DNA of 9,104 nucleotides from Promethearchaeota archaeon (GTDB taxonomy: Archaea; Asgardarchaeota; Lokiarchaeia; Sigynarchaeales; SOKP01). The notes under the pieces are model-generated. The model saw only the letters and a program-made list of their open reading frames with translations, did no database searches and was not told the DNA's origin. The position numbers were made by a program, and so were the translations under genes. The stretch is from assembly GCA_016839845.1 (NCBI GenBank), contig JAEOTL010000348.1, positions 1-9,104 on the forward strand, in the 5' to 3' direction. Positions within the stretch are counted from its first letter, which is position 1; every line of letters begins with the position of its first letter. Positions 1 through 5,203 of the stretch are shown piece by piece.

Positions 1-169
1 AATCAGAGGAACCTAAAGAACGGGCGACAGGAGAAAGCAGTGGAAAGATCAAACTATACCCCAAAATATCCTCGAAAAATGATAATTTAAGGGCAAATAA
101 AATCCGTCTTTCATTTATTTTGAATTGCTTTAAATCCTTTTCAATACTAAATTTGGAGTACTCTTCCAT
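1..169 (-). CDS. MFS transporter, N-terminal fragment (runs off window)
   Basis: The first 56 codons of a minus-strand gene, read from ATG at 169, continue past the left edge. After a short charged cytoplasmic N-terminus (about residues 1-22) comes a hydrophobic segment with an FFEDILGYSLIFPLLSPVA core and then RSLGSS. This pattern, one acidic residue early in helix 1 followed by a proline-containing 'IxPLLxxxARSLG' stretch, is typical of drug/proton-antiporter-type (DHA1) Major Facilitator Superfamily transporters. The start is well supported: AGGTGAG lies seven bases upstream, and a TATA-like box sits about 42 bp upstream, giving a short leader that includes the ribosome site. The family is inferred from helix 1 only; substrate cannot be guessed. 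Membrane location follows from the family. Confidence 0.72.
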   Translation of the reverse strand, partial: MEEYSKFSIEKDLKQFKINERRILFALKLSFFEDILGYSLIFPLLSPVARSLGSSD

Positions 170-173
170 TTCA

Positions 174-180
174 CTCACCT
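174..180 (-). promoter_or_regulatory. Shine-Dalgarno site of the MFS gene
   Basis: On the minus strand AGGTGAG stands four bases before GTGA-ATG context, that is about five to eight bases from the ATG at 169. It decides the start of the MFS gene and contrasts with most other genes here, which lack such a site. Confidence 0.65.
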
Positions 181-205
181 AAAATTTATTATGATAATGT
201 TACCG

Positions 206-215
206 TGTATAAAAT
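206..215 (-). promoter_or_regulatory. Likely TATA box for the MFS gene
   Basis: The minus strand reads ATTTTATACA, centred about 42 bp before the ATG at 169. Placing transcription start about 26 bp downstream gives a leader of roughly 16 bases that just contains the AGGTGAG site. Confidence 0.45.
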
Positions 216-256
216 CATTTTCTAGTTTTAAGGATGGATAGAAATAGTGAACAATC

Positions 257-277
257 CCCTTTCGAAGATTCGAAGGG
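257..277. repeat. Short hairpin in the gap before the MFS gene
   Basis: CCCTT (257-261) pairs with AAGGG (273-277), then a one-base bulge, then CGA/TCG closing a four-base loop. The hexamer TTCGAA occurs twice, two bases apart. The element sits between the decayed gene (ending at 391) and the MFS promoter, so it could be a terminator or a regulator site. No long T-tract follows on either strand. I see nothing else convincing in 181-390. Confidence 0.35.
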
Positions 278-390
278 AAGGTATTTAATCCCCACTAACG
301 TTTCTTGACAATTTAGTCAAAATATTCTTGATCCCTTATCCTTGAGAGAAAGCATTTTTCCTATACTTGATTAAGAAATTCTCCTTACCA

Positions 391-728
391 CTAAGAATTA
401 AGGAGTTTTCTCTTAGCTTGATGTACTGAAAAATCAATGGTTTTTTTGATCATCTGCTGAATATTTCTAGTATTACCTAGGATGGTAAAATCTTCTAAAA
501 TCCATGCAAGAATTTCATTCGAGTTAAGATCCGTAAATTTTTTTTTCAGTAATTACCTCCTTCTGCTCTATAACTTTTGCGATCCATCGAGCATTCATTC
601 TTCCGAGGAGTAAACGATATGGGGTTCCTGGAATACCGAGCATGCTCGATTTTGGTTCAAAATCTTCTTCGAAAATCATTTTTCATCAGCAATTCGGCAT
701 TTTTTTTACCCTCAAATTTCCAAATTTT
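391..728 (-). pseudogene. Small protein gene with two one-base frame changes, unknown function
   Basis: Three minus-strand frames join end to end into one protein-like sequence. Frame one is open from 728 (just after a TAA) with KIWKFEGKKNAELLMKND. Removing one T from the four-T run (672-675) leads into frame two, FEEDFEPKSSMLGIPGTPYR and then LLLGRMNARWIAKVIEQKE. Removing one A from a nine-A run (538-546) leads into frame three, KKFTDLNSNEILAWILEDF, which ends with SVHQAKRKLLNS and TAG at 391. Repaired, it would be a soluble helical protein of just over 110 residues. I do not recognise the family, and no proper start codon is visible in frame one. Read literally, ATG 679 gives only about 50 residues before a TAA. 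It could be a decaying gene, an assembly error in homopolymers, or a gene using slippage; the internal ribosome-like site near 555-561 keeps the last option open. Confidence 0.5.
555..561 (-). promoter_or_regulatory. Strong internal Shine-Dalgarno-like site before CTG
   Basis: The minus strand reads AGGAGGT, five bases before a CTG (549-547) that opens the last reading frame of the broken gene (52 codons to TAG at 391). The frame contains no ATG, GTG or TTG nearby. It may be a genuine ribosome site for a non-standard start, a stimulator of slippage on the following nine-A run, or simply the codons for QKEV. Confidence 0.35.
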
Positions 729-766
729 TTATGCTATAAAAATTGAATCATGCAATCATTATTTCA

Positions 767-1102
767 TCATCTGAGTAAAAAGATAGTTAAAAACCTTGCA
801 ATCAACGGGCTGAGAATGAGTACATTTATTAGACTGAAGATCCCGATTACCAAGCCAACTAGTGCATTTCTTCTGAGATCCTCTAATGCAATACTGAGGA
901 CGCCGAAGACAAGTGCTATAGCAGGTACAACCCAACCAAGAAGAAAAATGAGGAGACTGTCACTCGGCCATAAAAAAGGAAGTATTCTAATTAGTGCTAC
1001 GGACCCACTCACGGGGATGCTGGTCATACCAAAAATAAGAGAGGTTGTGCCAAGAAATTTTATTTTCTTGTTCTTATGAACTCTCGATTTCCAATCGCTC
1101 AC
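767..1102 (-). CDS. Small three-helix membrane protein, DUF4190-like
   Basis: From a GTG at 1102 this encodes 111 residues: a basic head (KSRVHKNKKIK), then hydrophobic segments around residues 17-43, 50-72 and 79-110. The pattern of a glycine-rich first helix, a second helix with VVPAIALVFGVLSIAL and a final LVGLVIGIFSLINVLIL resembles DUF4190-type small membrane proteins, which are often found as stand-alone archaeal proteins or fused to zinc ribbons. That assignment is by pattern and moderate only. The frame stays open upstream to a TTG at 1168, but that extra N-terminus is not protein-like and a TATA-like element lies inside it, so the GTG is preferred; a G-rich stretch (GGGGGG, then GGAG) precedes it. 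It lies 96 bp after the Roadblock gene on the same strand. Role unknown. Confidence 0.65.
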   Translation of the reverse strand: MSDWKSRVHKNKKIKFLGTTSLIFGMTSIPVSGSVALIRILPFLWPSDSLLIFLLGWVVPAIALVFGVLSIALEDLRRNALVGLVIGIFSLINVLILSPLIARFLTIFLLR

Positions 1103-1147
1103 ACTCCATCCCCCCCGCGTATTGTTTCTGTTCTTGTAAAATACATT

Positions 1148-1156
1148 AAATATAAA
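1148..1156 (-). promoter_or_regulatory. Likely TATA box of the DUF4190-like gene
   Basis: The minus strand reads TTTATATTT, centred about 50 bp before GTG 1102. Transcription from about 1126 would leave a leader of about 24 bases that carries the G-rich ribosome site. Confidence 0.4.
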
Positions 1157-1157
1157 A

Positions 1158-1198
1158 TTTAAAAACAAGGGAAGTCATCATCTTTTGATGTGTCTTCC
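1158..1198 (-). terminator. Terminator after the Roadblock gene
   Basis: Directly after the TGA of the Roadblock gene the minus strand has GGAAG (1198-1194) pairing with CTTCC (1174-1170) and CATC (1190-1187 side) pairing with GATG around a four-A loop, with an internal loop between the two stems. TTGTTTTTAAATTTT follows. Hairpin plus T-tract position supports a terminator; archaeal termination may rely mainly on the T-tract. Confidence 0.5.
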
Positions 1199-1579
1199 TC
1201 ACTGATCGAGAAGTCCCTCAAACTCAAGCACAGTTTTGTGTAGATCCAGAAATATCCTATCCAAATCTGCCTTCTTTGTTGTGAGTGCAGTTCCATTAAA
1301 CTTGGAGCCTTCTACAGTTATAATATTACCTTCAGTTCCTTCGATAACAAAACGTTTCAAGTCTCCTACGCCCATTTCGGTGACAAAGCCTTTAGATATA
1401 GCGATAAAGGTAGCGCTCATTGCTGCTATTCGATTCTGATTGCATCCTTGTGGAAGTGTTGATGTAATAGGGAGCCCTTCCTTAGTCGCTATTAATGAAG
1501 CTTCCACGTGTGGATTAAATTCCTTCCGTCTATTGAATTTTTTTTTTCTTTTTGGTTTAACAGCAGAATAAGGTTCCAT
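1199..1579 (-). CDS. Roadblock/LC7 domain protein with a polybasic N-terminal tail
   Basis: The 126-residue product has a basic tail (residues 8-19, KPKRKKKFNRRK) followed by one Roadblock/LC7 domain (about 21-122). Domain signs are VEASLIATKEGLPITSTLP for the first two strands, a helix with NRIAAMSATFIAISKGF, then GDLKRFVIEGTEGNIITVEG strands, and a final amphipathic helix DLDRIFLDLHKTVLEFEGLL. Roadblock proteins form dimers or longin-like platforms that bind and regulate small Ras/Rag-like GTPases (MglB in bacteria, Ragulator in eukaryotes); Asgard archaea carry many copies. The GTPase partner is not in this window. ATG 1579 has no clear ribosome site upstream. The tail is encoded over a ten-A run (1538-1547), so its frame should be verified, but the domain itself is unambiguous. 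The basic tail might bind acidic membrane lipids or nucleic acid; that is inference. Confidence 0.88.
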   Translation of the reverse strand: MEPYSAVKPKRKKKFNRRKEFNPHVEASLIATKEGLPITSTLPQGCNQNRIAAMSATFIAISKGFVTEMGVGDLKRFVIEGTEGNIITVEGSKFNGTALTTKKADLDRIFLDLHKTVLEFEGLLDQ

Positions 1580-1689
1580 AGTGGTTACTTTATCATTTCA
1601 TTTACATTTGAGTAAAATTTAATCTTGAGGATATCTTATCTATTGCTACATAAATATTTTGTTAAAATGCAAAGTAAAACTTCGGTGTG

Positions 1690-1708
1690 GAAACGAAATT
1701 TCGCGTTC
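1690..1708. repeat. Palindrome between two minus-strand genes
   Basis: A perfect 10-bp palindrome CGAAATTTCG (1694-1703), with flanking GAA and TTC extending it imperfectly, lies 3' of the gene ending at 1732 and about 115 bp upstream of the Roadblock start. It could be a weak terminator hairpin or an operator. In AT-rich DNA a palindrome of this size can arise by chance. Confidence 0.3.
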
Positions 1709-1731
1709 TGAAATAATAAGCTAATATTAGC

Positions 1732-2028
1732 CTATAATTTTCTTATAATGTCTTTTTTGTGTTCTTCTCTCACTTGAAATGATAGGACCTTTTTAGAACC
1801 CAATGTCTGTTGTATCAGCTCTAATGAGTAGTAAACCATCTTACTTAAATGAAGTTGATCCATAGATACTTTATTTAATGTTTCTATAAGTTTCGTTTGA
1901 TTTTCTAGGACTGAATGCAAAGTCTCCTTTATAGTGGGCTTTTTCTCTTCCTTCTCTTCAAATAAATTACTTAACTCGGTTCCTATGAAGTCAAATAATT
2001 GATTTAGTTCATCGTCTAATACAGTCAT
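1732..2028 (-). CDS. Small charged helical protein, unknown function
   Basis: The 98-residue product is not recognised. It is acidic at the start (residues 4-27, ending in a short EEKEEKK run), then predicted to be mainly helical, with heptad-like leucine/isoleucine spacing across about residues 33-76 (TIKETLHSVLENQTKLIETL continuing into LHLSKMVYYSLELIQQTL), suggesting a coiled coil. The end is basic (EEHKKDIIRKL). No cysteines, membrane helix or signal peptide. ATG 2028 has no ribosome site, but a CTTTAAATA box is centred 27 bp upstream, the spacing expected for a leaderless transcript, which supports this start. It ends with TAG and is divergent from the TatD gene. A coiled-coil adaptor or regulator is possible but not shown. 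Confidence 0.68.
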   Translation of the reverse strand: MTVLDDELNQLFDFIGTELSNLFEEKEEKKPTIKETLHSVLENQTKLIETLNKVSMDQLHLSKMVYYSLELIQQTLGSKKVLSFQVREEHKKDIIRKL

Positions 2029-2050
2029 GATTTATTAGATTTACTCATTT

Positions 2051-2059
2051 TATTTAAAG
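2051..2059 (-). promoter_or_regulatory. TATA box of the coiled-coil gene
   Basis: The minus strand reads CTTTAAATA, centred about 27 bp before ATG 2028, implying transcription starts at or next to the start codon. Confidence 0.55.
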
Positions 2060-2144
2060 AAAAAAATTCACCACTTGTGTACCACACTAAAAAGAATTTT
2101 AGTTTAAAATAATACTAAAAATAATGGAAAATTAATAATAAGAG

Positions 2145-2156
2145 TTTTAAAATATA
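2145..2156 (+). promoter_or_regulatory. TATA-like element before (or overlapping the 5' end of) the TatD gene
   Basis: The stretch TTTTAAAATATA, centred near 2150, lies only a few bases before TTG 2159 but 27 bp before TTG 2177. If this is the promoter it favours the later start. A second TATA-like TTTAAAATA at 2103-2111 would instead fit TTG 2159 with a leader of about 25 bases. Confidence 0.4.
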
Positions 2157-2158
2157 TT

Positions 2159-3010
2159 TTGCCAGAGTCGAAAGATTTGTATATAGATTGCCATGCCCAC
2201 GTCTTTTTCAGCCCTATTCCTAAAGAAACTCTTGATAAAGATATTGTAGGTGAGATTCCAGCTCCAAATTTGAATTTTATATGTAAAATGATCTCTAATG
2301 CCAAACAGAAAGGAGTGAGCCATATTGTTGGAGTAATGAGTAACCCAAATGACTTTCCTAGATATCAAGAACAAATACAGCTTGAGGAGATTATACATGT
2401 TTTAGGAATATCAAGGAATAATTCACTTGAAGACCAATCTCATCTAATTTCTCTATTAGAAAAGGAAATTGAGAGAAGAACGCCAAATGGGATTGGGGAG
2501 ATTGGATTGGATTATATATACGGGTTTGATAAGTTGAATGAGCACGAAAAATACGCGATTAAGAAAAAACAACAAGAATTATTTTCAAAGCAAATACAAA
2601 CAGCGAAGGAAATTGATGTTCCGATTGTTGTCCACGCTGGATATGGTACAGATAAAGATATTGTAAAAATTATAAAGCAAGAGCACGCTCAAGACGTGGG
2701 GGGTCAAATTCATGGGTATATGTCCAATAAGGAATTCGTTTCTGAATTGCTTGATCTAGGTTTTTACTTCTCATTCGGATATTATCATTCAAGAGAAGAA
2801 GAATTGAAGCAAATTGTTGAAATAACGCCCATAGAAAGAGTACTCACTGAAACAGATTCTCCCTATCATTTACTGGAATCTCCTAAGAGATTTATTCTAC
2901 CAGAGGATGTAATTCTAATATCTAATGACATTGCTGGTTTAAAGGGTCTTACAACCTTGGATTTTGCTAATCAGGTTATGAGAAATAGTAGAGATCTTTT
3001 TAGATTTTAG
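2159..3010 (+). CDS. TatD-family metal-dependent hydrolase
   Basis: A 283-residue amidohydrolase-fold (TIM-barrel) enzyme of the TatD/YcfH family, which includes 3'-5' DNA/RNA exonucleases and D-aminoacyl-type deacylases using two metal ions. All family metal ligands are visible: H12 and H14 in DCHAH, E114 in GEIGLDY, H159 in VVHAG, H185 in GQIHGY and D233 in ETDSP. Length fits the family. It is presumably cytosolic; no signal peptide is seen. Start choice is open: there is no in-frame ATG near the N-terminus. TTG 2159 gives MPESKDLYIDCHAH, while TTG 2177 gives MYIDCHAH, closer to the usual 'MxIDxHxH' beginning and 27 bp after a TATA-like element. The gene stands alone, divergent from the coiled-coil gene and convergent with the zinc-ribbon gene, and ends with TAG. 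Substrate (nucleic acid or other ester/amide) cannot be told. Confidence 0.9.
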   Translation: MPESKDLYIDCHAHVFFSPIPKETLDKDIVGEIPAPNLNFICKMISNAKQKGVSHIVGVMSNPNDFPRYQEQIQLEEIIHVLGISRNNSLEDQSHLISLLEKEIERRTPNGIGEIGLDYIYGFDKLNEHEKYAIKKKQQELFSKQIQTAKEIDVPIVVHAGYGTDKDIVKIIKQEHAQDVGGQIHGYMSNKEFVSELLDLGFYFSFGYYHSREEELKQIVEITPIERVLTETDSPYHLLESPKRFILPEDVILISNDIAGLKGLTTLDFANQVMRNSRDLFRF

Positions 3011-3062
3011 AGTAAAATTTGGGATTTTTACTTAAGATTGCATAAAAAAGGAATATAATATA

Positions 3063-3123
3063 ACGCCAAAAAATGGTTAACGATCACCAAAAAAATTGAC
3101 CACCAAAAATGGGCGTCAATTTT
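3063..3123. terminator. Bidirectional terminator between the TatD and zinc-ribbon genes
   Basis: AAAATTGAC (3092-3100) pairs with GTCAATTTT (3115-3123), a 9-bp perfect stem; CC and GG inside can pair further around an A-rich loop. On minus it is followed by seven T, on plus its own arm ends in four T. A larger pairing ACGCC (3063-3067) with GGCGT (3112-3116) is mutually exclusive with it. The position between convergent genes fits termination in both directions. Confidence 0.55.
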
Positions 3124-3175
3124 CCTCATCACTAGACATGAAGGGATAAAGAGGTAATACAAGTAAAAAATAGGG

Positions 3176-3215
3176 AAAAAAAAGGTCAAAATTCCACTTT
3201 ACTGAAAATAAAGTG
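3176..3215 (-). terminator. Terminator of the zinc-ribbon gene
   Basis: A perfect 7-bp inverted repeat, CACTTTA (3195-3201) and TAAAGTG (3209-3215) with a seven-base loop, lies 11 bases after the stop codon of the minus-strand zinc-ribbon gene. An eight-T tract on that strand (3183-3176) follows about 11 bases later. Confidence 0.5.
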
Positions 3216-3226
3216 TCATCTTTACC

Positions 3227-3541
3227 TTATTTTGAGCTTGAGCCAGGGGAAGACAATAAATTAACCAAGGTTTCAGACGTTACTACAGAATCACATTTTG
3301 AACAAGAATGCAGTACAACGGGTATAGCTCCAACCATATCTAAATACTTGTCAACAAATTTTAGGCTATATTTTGCCATTTTTTTCATCATATTTCCCCC
3401 AAATGGCATAACTTCGGCTTGAATTTCTATAAAACTCATGTAAGCTTTTACAAGATCATCTTTAAACTTATCGTTGATGGGTGTTGGGCTTAAATCGAGT
3501 TTTAATACGAGTTCTTCTTTACAATATGGGCATTTTGGCAT
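3227..3541 (-). CDS. Small protein with a split four-cysteine zinc ribbon
   Basis: The 104-residue product starts MPKCPYC and carries a second cysteine pair, CSKC, at residues 80-83. C4, C7, C80 and C83 together should bind one zinc, with a helical insertion of about 70 residues (PTPINDKFKDDLVKAYMSF onwards, rich in Met and Lys) between the two knuckles. The beta context after the second pair (DSVVTS) is typical for zinc ribbons. The family is not recognised beyond that; a role in nucleic-acid or protein binding is only what such folds commonly do. The tail is short and Ser/Gly-rich. ATG 3541 has no ribosome site but an A/T box about 25 bp upstream suggests a leaderless mRNA. A terminator follows it, so it is a single-gene unit. 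Confidence 0.72.
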   Translation of the reverse strand: MPKCPYCKEELVLKLDLSPTPINDKFKDDLVKAYMSFIEIQAEVMPFGGNMMKKMAKYSLKFVDKYLDMVGAIPVVLHSCSKCDSVVTSETLVNLLSSPGSSSK

Positions 3542-3558
3542 TTAAAATCACTTAAACA

Positions 3559-3573
3559 CTTATAATTTTATTT
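3559..3573 (-). promoter_or_regulatory. Probable TATA box of the zinc-ribbon gene
   Basis: The minus strand reads AAATAAAATTATAAG, centred about 25 bp before ATG 3541. No ribosome site lies between. Confidence 0.35.
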
Positions 3574-3702
3574 ATTAGATTTCTGCTATATAGTTAAACA
3601 TTCTATTTAAAGGGTAGAGCGATCTTATTAATAAATCAATTAAAATTAAAAAAAACAATAAGTGAAGATATTCAGTTTTAAGAGAAAGTTTTATTCTAAT
3701 TC

Positions 3703-4194
3703 TCAAATTGCTCTCAAATCTTTAATCACTTCAATATAATCTTCCCCTGGGCCAAATCCATTTTTTACAACTTTATTCAAACGGAATCCATTTTTATAGC
3801 AAAATGGGATGATTTCAGCACGTTTATAGTGTACTCGTCCTGTGATAATAGCTATTCCTCGCAATTTCAACTTTTTTTCGCAGAATTGCCACAATTTTGT
3901 ACCAATATCTGTTTTCTGATGGTTTGCTTTTATTGCTAAATCATCTATTAAAGCCTTATTTTTTGTTATTTCGATAGATATGGCTCCTACTACTTCATTA
4001 TTAATATCCGCTTTTAATATAATATTGTCAGAATTTTTCCATGTTTTTTTTGTCCATTTAGTAATATCGTTCAATGTAGCATGGGGATTTGCTTGTTGAT
4101 AGAGTCTAGATATAAGTGATAACTCCTCTTCTGTTTGAACGGGGGTTATTAACAAAGTATTTTTAAATCCCATTAGTAATGTATCATCAATCAA
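3703..4194 (-). CDS. GNAT-family N-acetyltransferase
   Basis: The 163-residue product has the GNAT order: strand and helix 1 (LLITPVQTEEELSLISRLY), central strands with NEVVGAISIEI, motif A with IDDLAIKANHQKTDIG followed by TKLWQFCEKKL, strand 5 (IAIITGRVHYKRA) and motif B (IIPFCYKNGFRLNKVV). It would transfer an acyl group from acetyl-CoA to an amine; substrate unknown. The pyrophosphate loop normally reads Q/RxxGxG/A, here QKTDIG (93-98), so the first glycine is aspartate, an oddity that may alter CoA binding. 'FYxKxGF' is present as FCYKNGF. The TTG at 4194 gives the longest frame; ATG 4173 (residue 8) is the alternative and keeps the whole domain. It is divergent from the VGFN/WxPK gene and stands 161 bp before the zinc-ribbon gene on the same strand. 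Confidence 0.82.
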   Translation of the reverse strand: MIDDTLLMGFKNTLLITPVQTEEELSLISRLYQQANPHATLNDITKWTKKTWKNSDNIILKADINNEVVGAISIEITKNKALIDDLAIKANHQKTDIGTKLWQFCEKKLKLRGIAIITGRVHYKRAEIIPFCYKNGFRLNKVVKNGFGPGEDYIEVIKDLRAI

Positions 4195-4301
4195 AACATA
4201 AATTTTGTTTGATTTATCTTGCTTTCAAAGAGATTGAATATTTTTATTATTATCTGATTAATGCTCAGAACGTTTGAATTATAAAACATTTAATGTCTTA
4301 T

Positions 4302-4310
4302 GCTTAAATA
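4302..4310 (+). promoter_or_regulatory. TATA box of the VGFN/WxPK gene
   Basis: GCTTAAATA is centred 31 bp before ATG 4338 and 25 bp before TTG 4332. Transcription would begin within a few bases of the start codon. Confidence 0.55.
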
Positions 4311-4337
4311 TCACACACTCAAATCATTTAATTGAGG

Positions 4338-5081
4338 ATGAGTTATTTGACTACAAAAACGCAGTTACAATTAAAAGATCGTCTGTTAGTCATGATGAAG
4401 AATAACGACTCGTTTTTAGAAATATGTTTGTTAAAGCTGTTTGAACAACAGACATATGAAGAACGTCAAATAAAAAACAGTGTGTATCGAAACGCAGTTG
4501 GCTTTAACAGGCCAGATGCCTACCTGCTTTCTGATTATTCTATTTGGAAGTTAAATTTCCCAAATAAAGCAATCGACGGGGAATTAAAAACAAAATTAAT
4601 AAATAAACTTGAGAAATATGCGTTGCAATTATCCTCTTATACTGACCTTGTAGCCGTATTAGACGGTTTGAAAGATCCGACATTGATTTTTACACGAATC
4701 AAGAACGAGATAGAAGTTGATAAATTAGATCCCTCCACTTTACTTGAAGATTATCTCCTTTACAAAAGAAAAGAACGAGAAGCAGCCCAAAGGGAACACA
4801 TAAAAAAAAAACGCGAAGAAGAAAGGCATAAAAAGCTGAGATTAACTCATGACCTCATAGAGGGAACCATCGTCGAAATCGAACCAAGAGCTTTAAAGAT
4901 TAGAACATCTTTGGAAGATCTAGAGGTGGATGTCTGGTTTCCTAAATTTAGTATCATGAAGGGATATGAAGAAGAGCTCAATAGGTTACAAGAATTCCGG
5001 ATCAAGAAAAGAATGCTTTTTTATAAACGTGAAGAAGCCCTTAGTGAAATTAAACACCACGATACAACTCCAACTTCATAA
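4338..5081 (+). CDS. VGFNxxDA-module protein with coiled linker and WxPK beta-domain
   Basis: The 247-residue product has three parts. Residues about 35-98 carry EQQTYEERQ, then AVGFNRPDAYLLSDY and LINKLEKYALQL: a small helical module that I recall from phage and other microbial replication or helicase-like proteins ('QTxxEQ...VGFNGxDA...LxKYxxQL'). Residues 138-172 are a highly charged helix (KRKEREAAQREHIKKKREEE). Residues 174-206 (EGTIVEIEPRALKIRTSLED then VDVWFPKFSI) look like a small beta-barrel of the 'GxVxxxxxkAxxV..exWxPKSxI' type, also common in phage proteins. A basic tail follows. Nucleic-acid association is an inference from these resemblances; no catalytic residues are visible. 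ATG 4338 is preferred over TTG 4332 in the same frame. No partner gene adjoins; the next gene has its own promoter. Confidence 0.75.
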   Translation: MSYLTTKTQLQLKDRLLVMMKNNDSFLEICLLKLFEQQTYEERQIKNSVYRNAVGFNRPDAYLLSDYSIWKLNFPNKAIDGELKTKLINKLEKYALQLSSYTDLVAVLDGLKDPTLIFTRIKNEIEVDKLDPSTLLEDYLLYKRKEREAAQREHIKKKREEERHKKLRLTHDLIEGTIVEIEPRALKIRTSLEDLEVDVWFPKFSIMKGYEEELNRLQEFRIKKRMLFYKREEALSEIKHHDTTPTS

Positions 5082-5103
5082 TTTTAATTTTTGATCATTT
5101 CAC

Positions 5104-5144
5104 AGTAAGTTTAAAAATATTTATAATTCAAAGATTAACTTACT
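5104..5144. repeat. Inverted repeat flanking a TATA element before the GH116 gene
   Basis: AGTAAGTT (5104-5111) and AACTTACT (5137-5144) form a perfect 8-bp inverted repeat with a 25-bp spacer that contains TTTAAAAATATTTATAA. The centres are 33 bp apart, about three helical turns. It could be an operator for a regulator of the glycosidase gene or, less well, a stem after the preceding gene. Confidence 0.4.
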
Positions 5145-5173
5145 ATTAAAAAAATGTAAAAAGTTGGGATTAA

Positions 5174-5187
5174 TTAAAAAATATTTA
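5174..5187 (+). promoter_or_regulatory. Proximal TATA-like box of the GH116 gene
   Basis: TTAAAAAATATTTA is centred about 24 bp before ATG 5204, with no ribosome site between, fitting a leaderless transcript. A second box inside the upstream inverted repeat would give a leader of about 55 bases. Confidence 0.4.
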
Positions 5188-5203
5188 CTCGAGCTGTAAG
5201 ATA

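Noticed and set aside
645..665. GGTTCAAAATC stretch like a tRNA T-arm
   Set aside because: No matching acceptor, D-arm or anticodon stem around it; it is part of the minus-strand coding remnant.
577..774. Plus-strand open frame of 65 codons
   Set aside because: It lies opposite the broken minus-strand gene and has no ribosome site or recognisable protein character.
750..1079. Plus-strand open frame of 109 codons
   Set aside because: Antisense to the DUF4190-like membrane protein, whose hydrophobic pattern is the convincing one; the plus product is a low-complexity basic/Ser-rich shadow.
2104..2398. Two minus-strand open frames over the TatD start
   Set aside because: They overlap conserved TatD catalytic codons on the other strand and have no start signals.
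3011..3226. Possible CRISPR-like spacing of the CACCAAAAA repeats
   Set aside because: Only two or three short A-rich copies with unequal spacing; no repeat-spacer regularity and no cas genes.
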